Assembly (NCBI RefSeq): GCF_010365285.1
Contig: NZ_CP048286.1
Span: 4,302,046 to 4,366,045, forward strand
DNA length: 64,000 nucleotides
DNA from: Paenibacillus rhizovicinus
GTDB lineage: Bacteria; Bacillota; Bacilli; Paenibacillales; Paenibacillaceae
Reading direction: 5' to 3'
Shown: piece after piece, positions 51,270-57,857 of the stretch
How positions within the stretch are numbered: the stretch's first letter is position 1
Layout: each line of letters begins with the position of its first letter
Made by a program: the position numbers and the translations under genes
Notes under the pieces: model-generated
Databases searched by the model: none
Seen by the model: the letters and a program-made list of their open reading frames with translations, nothing else
What the model was told of the DNA's origin: nothing

Positions 51270-51415
51270 GTACGCGTGCGAAGAAGCCCGCCGCCGGCGT
51301 TTGTACGAAAAATCGTACAAAGTAGCGTGCGATGAGGCCCGTCGCCGGGGTTTTGTACGAAAAATCGTACAAAGTAGCGTGCGATGAGGCCCGTCGCCGG
51401 CGTTTTGCACACTTC
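51270..51415. repeat. 52-bp tandem repeats carrying a perfect palindrome
   Basis: TTGTACGAAAAATCGTACAA, an 8-bp inverted repeat, occurs at 51301-51320 and 51353-51372, each followed by AGTAGCGTGCGATGAGGCCC and GTCGCCGG. A third, decayed unit precedes at about 51266. The rest of 51148-51519 shows no gene. Each palindrome could be a protein site or an RNA hairpin upstream of the GH28 gene. Confidence 0.85.
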
Positions 51416-51519
51416 TTTTGACAGATCATTAGCGGGGTTAGTCTAGCTAGCGTTAGAGGCGCAGCGAGCAGCTCCGCCAACATTCGGCGACATTCCTATA
51501 TAACGAGGTGCTACCGCAT

Positions 51520-52899
51520 ATGGAACTTAACGATAGAATAGATCAAGCCGTTCAACGAAGCGGCAACGGCATGCAGACGCAGACAGAGCAGCAGCCGCTG
51601 CTCTTAACGAAGGATTGGAAACCTTCCGCGGATTATCGGGTTTACGCCGGCGGCCGCGAAGTGAACGTCCACTGCAGCGAAGGCACGAGCTTCGCGATCA
51701 TCGTCTGCCCGGCCGCGGAGGAGCTTGTCCTCGAAGTGGAATCGGCCGCCGCGTTCAGCCGCGCGGTCGTGCGCCCTTTGAGCACGGGCATTACGCCGTC
51801 CGCGGTCGGTTACAAGCTGCGTTTTGCCGTGCGCGCCGGACATAAGCTGAGCGTGGAGCTGGACGGCAGCGCGAAGCGTCCGCTGCTGCTGTTCGTGCAG
51901 GCCGAGGAAAGCGCGAAGCCGGATGCGAATGACCCGCGGGTTCACTACTACGCCGGCGGACGCGTATATGATGCCGGACGCATCGTGCTCCGCTCGAACG
52001 AGACGCTGTACATCGAGGAAGGCGCGGTCGTCCGCGGCACGGTCGTCGCCGAAGACGCGGCCGGCATTTCCGTCCGGGGCCGAGGCGTTCTGGACGGTTC
52101 CGGCTGGCGCGGCGTCCGAACGTCGGACGACGAGCGGCGCAACATGATCAGGCTCGTGAACTGCGAGCGGATCGCGCTTGAGGGCGTGACGGTGCTCGAC
52201 GGCGACAGCTGGCATGTCCTGCCGATCGCCTGCCGGGATGTCGCGATCACGGATCTGAACATCATTACGTTCGAGGGAACCGGCGACGGCATCGACATCG
52301 TCGGCTGCGAAGACGTCACGGTGGCCGGCTGTTTCATCCGCTCGAACGACGATTGCATCGCGGTCAAGGCCGTCGGCTATTTCCATCCTGCCGGCTGCAA
52401 GGACGTCCGCAACGTGCATGTATCGGGCTGCGTCATGTGGAACGCGCCATGGGGCAACGCGCTCGAAATCGGCTACGAAACGAGCTGCGAGACGATCGAG
52501 AACATCGTGTTCGAGGATTGCGACATCATCCGCTGCGAATTCGAGGGCTGGCAGTCCGGCGGCACGTTCACGATCCATAACGGCGACCGCGCCGTCGTCC
52601 AGAACGTGCGCTACGACAATATTCGCATCGAGGATTCGCAGGAGAAGCTGGTCGATATCAAGGTGCTCCATTCCAAATATTCCAAGGACGAGGAGCGGGG
52701 CTTCGTCCGTAATATCCGCTTCAGCAACATCCACATCGTGGACGGTCCTTTTCCCGTATCCGTCATCCGCGGCTTCGACGAGGCCCATTTGATCGAGGAC
52801 GTGTCGTTCACGAACCTCACCGCCTACGGGCAGCTGCTGCGCAGCGCGAACGAAGCGCGAATGGTCGTCGAGCTTGCGAGAGGGATTACGTTTGAATAA
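51520..52899 (+). CDS. Glycoside hydrolase family 28 (polygalacturonase-like) enzyme
   Basis: 459 residues from the ATG after GAGGTG (51506-51511 region). The N-terminal ~110 residues are a beta-rich accessory domain. The right-handed beta-helix shows GH28 motifs in modified form: GRGVLDGSGWRG, ITFEGTGDGIDIVG (~residue 250, for the NTD motif), SNDDCIAVK (~275, the Asp-Asp pair) and WGNALEIGYE in the place of GHG. No signal peptide is seen, so it should act on imported oligogalacturonides or rhamnogalacturonan fragments. It lies near a ChbG protein, an MFS permease and a GH78 rhamnosidase, in keeping with pectin breakdown. Confidence 0.88.
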   Translation: MELNDRIDQAVQRSGNGMQTQTEQQPLLLTKDWKPSADYRVYAGGREVNVHCSEGTSFAIIVCPAAEELVLEVESAAAFSRAVVRPLSTGITPSAVGYKLRFAVRAGHKLSVELDGSAKRPLLLFVQAEESAKPDANDPRVHYYAGGRVYDAGRIVLRSNETLYIEEGAVVRGTVVAEDAAGISVRGRGVLDGSGWRGVRTSDDERRNMIRLVNCERIALEGVTVLDGDSWHVLPIACRDVAITDLNIITFEGTGDGIDIVGCEDVTVAGCFIRSNDDCIAVKAVGYFHPAGCKDVRNVHVSGCVMWNAPWGNALEIGYETSCETIENIVFEDCDIIRCEFEGWQSGGTFTIHNGDRAVVQNVRYDNIRIEDSQEKLVDIKVLHSKYSKDEERGFVRNIRFSNIHIVDGPFPVSVIRGFDEAHLIEDVSFTNLTAYGQLLRSANEARMVVELARGITFE

Positions 52900-52958
52900 A
52901 GGCATTGCCCGTTCGGAAAACGCTGTTGACAAACTGTTCCATCGGGCGGAATATGAAG

Positions 52959-52998
52959 AGGGCTCCGCGGGCGACCGCGGGGCCCTAATCGATTTTAA
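52959..52998 (+). terminator. Hairpin after the GH28 gene
   Basis: AGGGCTCCGCGG (52959-52970) pairs with CCGCGGGGCCCT (52975-52986) across GCGA, with one G-T pair. The T-run is weak (ATCGATTTT), so it may be an attenuating hairpin before the MFS gene. Confidence 0.6.
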
Positions 52999-53012
52999 AG
53001 AGGGTTGCGCGC

Positions 53013-54257
53013 TTGCGAAAACTTACGTTCCGATTAAACGACATTCTCTTGCTGCTCGTCGTGTTCGGCGGCTTCCTGATCTTCGGCTTCTCTGAAAATA
53101 TCAAAGGACCCGCCATCCCCCGCATGCAGGCGGATTTCGGCTTGGACGAGGGGCAGCTCGGCATGCTGCTCGCGCTCAATTCGCTCGGTTATCTCGTGGC
53201 TTGTTCGTTCACGTCGGCTTTGTCGAGGCGCATCGGCATCAAGTGGACGGGCGTTGCGGCGTTCGGTTCGATGGCCGTCTCGGGCGTGCTCATGCACGCG
53301 GCATCCGGCTACGGATTTCTCTCGGCCTCATATTTCCTGATGTATATCGGCAACGGCATGCTGGAGATCGGGCTGGCGATTATGGCCGCCCGGATTTTCA
53401 CCCGCAACACGGGGACGATGATGAACGTGGCGCATTTCTTCTACGGGCTGAGCTCGATCGTCGCCCCGCTGATCGCCGCCTCCATGATGGGCTGGCATGT
53501 ACCCGGCGGCGGAACGCTGGGCTGGCGCGGGATGTACTTGATCATGCTTGCGCTGGCGGTGCTGCCGATCATTCCGTCGCTATGGGGCAAGTTCCCGGAA
53601 GAGGAGAAGCATGAATCGGGGGAGCAGACCTCGTACCGGGCGCTGATGCGCGATCCGATTGCCTGGCTGATCGTCGCGATCCTGTCGTTCGGCGTCGTCT
53701 CCGAGCTTGCGGTGGGGAGCTGGCTGGTCAACTTCCTGGAGAAAGCGTACGGCTGGAGCATGAGCGACGCGTCCGGCATGCTGTCCGCCTTCTTCCTCTT
53801 CTTCACGCTCGCCCGGCTGTTCCTCGGTCCGGTGACCGACCGTATCGGCTATACGCTGTCGGTGATGATTTTCGCTGCGTTCTCCGGGCTGTGCAGCCTG
53901 GCGGCGATCGCGATCGGCGAGCAGGGCGCGATTCTGTTTGCGATCGCGGGCGCAGGCATTGCGCCGATCTACCCGACGGTGATGGCGATGATCACGAAGC
54001 GCTATCCGCGGGGAACGGATACGGCGATCACGTTCACGGTTACGCTGATGGGCATTGCCAGCGTCATCGGAAATCTCTTCATCGGATTTGTCATTGATTT
54101 TGTCCGCGGCATATTCGAGGGAAGCGACGGCTCGGACCGGGGACGTATCCTTGGCCTGCAGGCCGGGTACGAGTTCATCGCCGCCATGGCGCTGCTCTGC
54201 TCAATCTGCTGCGTGGTGCTCTACGTGAAGCTGCGCAGGCGGGGCGAAGTGGTGTGA
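53013..54257 (+). CDS. MFS transporter, fucose-permease-like
   Basis: 414 residues with twelve hydrophobic segments. The start is a TTG at 53013, nine bases after AGAGGG; no in-frame ATG stands near. The N-terminus (LLLLVVFGGFLIFGFSENIKG) and loop 2-3 (SFTSALSRRIGIKWTG) are typical of the FucP-like sugar/H+ symporter branch, as is GNGMLEIGLAI in helix 4. C-terminal half: FFTLARLFLGPVTDRIGYT. It probably imports a sugar or uronide released by the nearby hydrolases. The hairpin just upstream may control it. Confidence 0.88.
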   Translation: MRKLTFRLNDILLLLVVFGGFLIFGFSENIKGPAIPRMQADFGLDEGQLGMLLALNSLGYLVACSFTSALSRRIGIKWTGVAAFGSMAVSGVLMHAASGYGFLSASYFLMYIGNGMLEIGLAIMAARIFTRNTGTMMNVAHFFYGLSSIVAPLIAASMMGWHVPGGGTLGWRGMYLIMLALAVLPIIPSLWGKFPEEEKHESGEQTSYRALMRDPIAWLIVAILSFGVVSELAVGSWLVNFLEKAYGWSMSDASGMLSAFFLFFTLARLFLGPVTDRIGYTLSVMIFAAFSGLCSLAAIAIGEQGAILFAIAGAGIAPIYPTVMAMITKRYPRGTDTAITFTVTLMGIASVIGNLFIGFVIDFVRGIFEGSDGSDRGRILGLQAGYEFIAAMALLCSICCVVLYVKLRRRGEVV

Positions 54258-54378
54258 GCGATGCTTGCGCGGTTATTGGATCGGCCTATATAGACTATTC
54301 CAAAGGGATATTGGATCTCCGGCTTTTCACGGCTTAAGATGGTAATCAAATCCGTCAAGGCCTAGGAGGTTATCTAAA

Positions 54379-54930
54379 ATGTCGATTTATACGTATGCAG
54401 TCAAAGGGAACGATCACGAACAGATTGCCATGTCCGAATACCGGGACAAGGTGCTGCTCATCGTCAATACGGCCAGCCGCTGCGGCTATTCGCGCCATTT
54501 CGCGGGTATTCAGAAGCTGTATGAAACCTACCGCGGGCAGGGTTTCGAAGTGCTGGGCTTCCCCTGCAATCAGTTCAATGCCAAGGAACCGGACGGGGAT
54601 GCGTCCGTGCTGGCGTATTGCCGGGGCGAATTCGGCGTGACGTTTCCGCTTGCGGCGAAGACGGACGTAATCGGGCCGGACGCGCATCCGTTGTTTTCTT
54701 ATTTAACGGCGCAGCTGCCGTTCGCGGGCTTTGATGCATCGACCGAGAACGGAAGGTGGATGCGGGATTTTCTGACGGAGAAATATCCGGACATCTATGC
54801 CGGCAACGGAGTCAAATGGAATTTCACCAAATTCCTCATCGACCGGGACGGGCGCCCGGCGGAAAGATTCGAAACGCCGGTCGAACCGGAGTCGTTGGCG
54901 CCGGCGATCGAGGCACTGCTGCGGCGTTAA
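54379..54930 (+). CDS. Glutathione peroxidase family protein (thiol peroxidase)
   Basis: 183 residues; the ATG follows AGGAGG. Peroxidatic Cys35 lies in NTASRCGYSRHF, then GFPCNQFNAKEPDGD with the resolving Cys, and VKWNFTKFLIDRDG with the Trp and Asn of the catalytic tetrad. The Gln of the tetrad is in CNQF. Such bacterial enzymes use thioredoxin to reduce H2O2 and lipid peroxides. The usual Lys-Cys-Gly-Phe-Thr motif is changed to RCGYS. Cytoplasmic, single gene. Confidence 0.93.
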   Translation: MSIYTYAVKGNDHEQIAMSEYRDKVLLIVNTASRCGYSRHFAGIQKLYETYRGQGFEVLGFPCNQFNAKEPDGDASVLAYCRGEFGVTFPLAAKTDVIGPDAHPLFSYLTAQLPFAGFDASTENGRWMRDFLTEKYPDIYAGNGVKWNFTKFLIDRDGRPAERFETPVEPESLAPAIEALLRR

Positions 54931-55001
54931 CGAATACCGCGGCGCTAAGGATGGCAGGGGACGACCGGCGATAGCGGTTCCCGTGTTCCTGATTGTTGGG
55001 C

Positions 55002-55030
55002 TTGACTATTGGTTCGGATCATAATAAACT
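55002..55030 (+). promoter_or_regulatory. Promoter for the leader-peptide/PEP-utiliser region
   Basis: TTGACT (55002-55007) and TAAACT (55025-55030) are separated by 17 bp. The short reading frame with good ribosome binding site starts 35 bp later. Confidence 0.55.
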
Positions 55031-55064
55031 CGGATTACAAATTACTGGAAGGAGTCGAGGCGCG

Positions 55065-55133
55065 ATGAAAAGTTACAATTCTGCTGCAACCGCATATTTC
55101 GTTGCCTCGCTCATTCATCGGACGCGGGATTAA
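55065..55133 (+). CDS. Short peptide of 22 residues, possible leader peptide
   Basis: The ATG follows GGAAGGAGTCGAGG. The peptide begins MKSYNSAATAYFVASLI and ends HRTRD; the TAA lies within a 9-bp inverted repeat. A strong terminator follows 37 bp later. It could be a leader peptide in an attenuator for the PEP-utiliser pair or a small independent gene. I do not recognise it. Confidence 0.5.
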   Translation: MKSYNSAATAYFVASLIHRTRD

Positions 55134-55150
55134 ATCGTCGTATTTAATCC
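55127..55150 (+). promoter_or_regulatory. Inverted repeat over the leader-peptide stop codon
   Basis: GGATTAAAT (55127-55135) pairs perfectly with ATTTAATCC (55142-55150) across CGTCGT. It includes the TAA of the short peptide. Confidence 0.6.
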
Positions 55151-55169
55151 GTTATTTTGCGATGGATCG

Positions 55170-55198
55170 ACCCGGGCAGCTTATTGCCCGGGTTTTTT
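55170..55198 (+). terminator. Terminator between the short peptide and the PEP-utiliser gene
   Basis: ACCCGGGCA (55170-55178) pairs with TGCCCGGGT (55185-55193) around a six-base loop, followed by a run of six T. It stands upstream of the gene at 55263, so it may act as an attenuator. Confidence 0.88.
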
Positions 55199-55262
55199 GC
55201 CGTCTTTTTCCGCGATGCGGCCGTGCAGGCCCAATAAACATCCCACATAGAAGAGGTGTTCG

Positions 55263-56000
55263 ATGAATACGATCCGTAATTTATTTCCCGAAGACATCGA
55301 GGAGCTGCGGCATCTGCTGCAAACCGTTTATCGGGCGATCTACTTGTATCAGCATGACCGTTCGGCTCGGCTTGAAGCATCCATGCGAGCAGCCATACAA
55401 TCCTGCATGCCTTTCCTGGAACGGTTCAAACCGCATATTCCGGCGTATAAACAGCGTTATATCGAGCTGCTGAAGCAGCCGGACCGTATGGCCCCCTATG
55501 ATTTGATCATCTGCTTCGACCGTGCGATCTATGAGCTTCATACGCGATTAAAGTCGGGCGAGATTGCCAATCGGCTGCCGTGGAGCAAGGAATTGCGCGA
55601 TTTGTTGAACGAACGGCAGGAACCGGCGCCTGAGAGTACGGAAGGCGATGATGCGGCTGATACGGAGCGCGTCGATTTCTTAACGAGCGGGGTAGGAGCC
55701 TCGAGAGGGGAAGCGGCCGGAGTCGCGCGGGTGATTCTCGATTCTGTCGCGCTTGCGAAAGTCCAGCCTGGGGATATTCTAGTGACGCCGATGACGGATC
55801 CTTCGTTCCTTGAAGTCGCCGATCGAATCGCCGGATTGATTACGGACCGCGGCGGTCTGGTCTGCCATGCGGCTATACTTGCCAGGGAGTTCCGCTTGCC
55901 TTGCATCGTGGGCTGCCGGAACGCTACGCAGGTCATTCCTGACGGCGAGCCGATCATGATGGACACGACCGCCGGGATCGTCACGAGGATCGCCAAATGA
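55263..56000 (+). CDS. PEP-utilising enzyme mobile (phosphohistidine) domain protein
   Basis: 245 residues with GAGGTG upstream. Residues ~1-120 are an unassigned helical domain (EELRHLLQTVYRAIYLYQHDRS). Residues ~140-245 are the swivelling phosphohistidine domain of PEP synthase, PPDK and rifampin phosphotransferase: GASRGEAAGVARVI, GDILVTPMTDPSFLEVADRIAG, and His202 in DRGGLVCHAAILAREFRLP as phospho-carrier. The ATGA overlap with the next gene, an ATP-grasp domain, shows that the two halves of one phosphotransfer enzyme are made as separate proteins, in inverted order. The acceptor is unknown. A leader-peptide/terminator unit stands upstream. Confidence 0.88.
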   Translation: MNTIRNLFPEDIEELRHLLQTVYRAIYLYQHDRSARLEASMRAAIQSCMPFLERFKPHIPAYKQRYIELLKQPDRMAPYDLIICFDRAIYELHTRLKSGEIANRLPWSKELRDLLNERQEPAPESTEGDDAADTERVDFLTSGVGASRGEAAGVARVILDSVALAKVQPGDILVTPMTDPSFLEVADRIAGLITDRGGLVCHAAILAREFRLPCIVGCRNATQVIPDGEPIMMDTTAGIVTRIAK

Positions 56001-56809
56001 GCATCGTACCCCTGCGCGAAGCCGCGGACCGGTCTCAATATGGCGGAAAAGCAGCCAGTTTATGTAACGCAATCGGGGCCGGGCTTCCTGTCCCGGAAGG
56101 ATTGGCGGTTTCCTTTGCGACAGCTGAACGGATTGCAGCCGGTCAACCGGATGCCGCGAAGCAGCTGTTGTCCGCGCTGGCGACGATCAAGCTCCCCGTT
56201 GCCGTCCGCTCCTCCGCAGTGGCCGAGGATGGGGCAGAGAGCAGTTATGCGGGCATTTTCAAAACCGTCCTAAACGCCGCGGATGCCGATCAGGTCTTGT
56301 CTGCCGTCCAAGATGTCTGGTCCTCTGCATCTAGCGGACGAACAACCGCCTATAGCAGTGACGGCAATGGGGATCAACCTGCCAATCGGATGGCTGTGCT
56401 CGTGCAGCAAATGGCAGCCGCGGAAATCTCGGGCGTCCTGTTCACGCGTCATCCGGTGACGGGTGAAGATATCCGCTTCGTCGAGGCTGGATGGGGGCTA
56501 GGCGAGAGCGTTGCTGCGGGGAGAATTATTCCCGACCAGTACAGCTTTCGCCGCGGCCGGAGCGTTGGCGTTCATGCCAGCCTGGGGAGCAAGGAAACGG
56601 CTATTCGTCCGCTTCCGGACGGGGGGACCCGGGAGGAAGAGATTGCCGCGCCGGGCAGACAGACCTACTGTTTAGCTGCCGAACATTTGCTTGCGCTCGA
56701 TGCATTGGCAAGCGCATGCGAGCGTTTATATGGTCCGGCTCTCGATATGGAGTGGGCATACTCAGGGGGCAAGCTGTTCTTGCTGCAATGCCGGCCGATC
56801 ACGGTTTGA
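55997..56809 (+). CDS. PEP/pyruvate-binding ATP-grasp domain protein (PPDK_N type)
   Basis: 270 residues; the ATG overlaps the preceding stop by four bases. Features of the PPDK_N domain are YGGKAASLCNAIGAGLPVPEGLAVS at the start, LPVAVRSSAVAEDGAESSYAGIF (the Arg-Ser-Ser nucleotide loop), MAAAEISGVLFTRHPVTG, VEAGWGLGESVAAGRI and the closing DMEWAYSGGKLFLLQCRPITV. This is the ATP half of rifampin phosphotransferase/PEP synthase enzymes. Together with the His202 protein upstream it should transfer a phosphate from ATP via histidine. No separate acceptor-binding domain of the size found in rifampin phosphotransferase is present. Confidence 0.9.
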   Translation: MSIVPLREAADRSQYGGKAASLCNAIGAGLPVPEGLAVSFATAERIAAGQPDAAKQLLSALATIKLPVAVRSSAVAEDGAESSYAGIFKTVLNAADADQVLSAVQDVWSSASSGRTTAYSSDGNGDQPANRMAVLVQQMAAAEISGVLFTRHPVTGEDIRFVEAGWGLGESVAAGRIIPDQYSFRRGRSVGVHASLGSKETAIRPLPDGGTREEEIAAPGRQTYCLAAEHLLALDALASACERLYGPALDMEWAYSGGKLFLLQCRPITV

Positions 56810-56851
56810 TGCGCGAAGCATGCTGCTCCATGGCCGCCGCGTATTCGATTG

Positions 56852-57718
56852 TCACGATGATGCTTGCTTGCGGTATTCCCTCGGCGAGACGCCGTTCTTC
56901 CGCCTGAACAGTCCATTGAAATACGGCATGTCCTGGTAGCCGACGGCCGAAGCGATGTCGCTGATTTTGCGGTCGGTCGTGCGCAGCAGGCGGCAGGCTT
57001 CGTTGATGCGGACGTTCTGATGATAGGCTTTGAACGACATCCCGGTCTGCTTCAGGAACAGACGGTGGAACTGGCGCTCCCCGATGCCGGCGATGGCAGC
57101 CATTCCTTTGGCCGGGAGCTCCTGTTCGAAGCGGCTGTGGACGGCCGAGATCACCGTCTCGAGTCCGTTCGGCACAATGGCATTCGCGCCGGCGGCTTCG
57201 CTCTTGCCGTCCAAGCGGAAGAGATGCAGGAGCAGGCCGAGAACGCCTTGATAGAGCGCCGTTTCCCGGCCGGGCTGGTCGGAGAGATATTCGTAATGCA
57301 GCCGCTGGAACAAACGATGGAATTCGCCGTACGGATCACGGTACATGCGGTACCTGGGCGATTCCAACAAAGGCTGCAGCGTCGTCCCTCCGGGTATGGA
57401 TCTCAGCAGCTGCAGGGCGGCATCGGGCGCAATGACGCAGTTATAGACGATGAGCGGGTGCTGCGGAGAGGTCGACGCAGGACGAAATACATGCGAGATG
57501 CCCACGGGCAGGAAGAAAATATCGCCATGCGCGACCGGGAACGCCTCTTCGCCGAGATGGTGCGTGCCCGCCCCTTCGCTGACGTAGACGATTTCGAGAA
57601 AATCATGGCGGTGCTCCGTAATGTTGTAGTCCTCGACGGACCGGTTCACATAGATCGGCAGCGCGGGATCGAAGAGGTCTTTCCCGGCAAGCATGAAGAT
57701 CGATCGCTGGATCGTCAT
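56852..57718 (-). CDS. AraC family transcriptional regulator
   Basis: 288 residues from the ATG nine bases after GAGGTG; a GTG at 57730 is the alternative. N-terminal cupin domain (residues ~25-110: ITEHRHDFLEIVYVSEGAGTHHLG, then GDIFFLPVGISHVFRP) and C-terminal AraC HTH pair (GMAAIAGIGERQFHRLFLKQ, then ISDIASAVGYQDMPYFNGLFRRKNG). It is divergent from the GH78 rhamnosidase gene and probably activates it in response to rhamnose or a rhamnoside. It converges with the PEP-utiliser pair without a clear terminator. Confidence 0.92.
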   Translation of the reverse strand: MTIQRSIFMLAGKDLFDPALPIYVNRSVEDYNITEHRHDFLEIVYVSEGAGTHHLGEEAFPVAHGDIFFLPVGISHVFRPASTSPQHPLIVYNCVIAPDAALQLLRSIPGGTTLQPLLESPRYRMYRDPYGEFHRLFQRLHYEYLSDQPGRETALYQGVLGLLLHLFRLDGKSEAAGANAIVPNGLETVISAVHSRFEQELPAKGMAAIAGIGERQFHRLFLKQTGMSFKAYHQNVRINEACRLLRTTDRKISDIASAVGYQDMPYFNGLFRRKNGVSPREYRKQASS

Positions 57719-57802
57719 TGCCCGTTTCACCTCGGTTTATTTTGTCTGATTAACCCTTATTGAAAGTCTCATTACCCCACACTATTTCGCTTGTTTCCAT
57801 CT

Positions 57803-57808
57803 TATACT
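57803..57808 (+). promoter_or_regulatory. -10 element of the rhamnosidase gene
   Basis: TATACT lies 50 bp upstream of the GH78 ATG. No -35 stands at normal spacing, as expected for an AraC-activated promoter. Confidence 0.45.
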
Positions 57809-57857
57809 GAGTGCAAGGAACGGACAAGCGACATGAAAATAGGAGTGTGGATAAACG

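Noticed and set aside
51270..51415. CRISPR array
   Set aside because: Only two to three copies, the sequence between palindromes is also repeated, and no cas genes are present.
55170..55198. Rifamycin-associated element controlling the phosphotransferase pair
   Set aside because: The inverted repeat is a GC stem with a T-run, a normal terminator, and does not match the known element.
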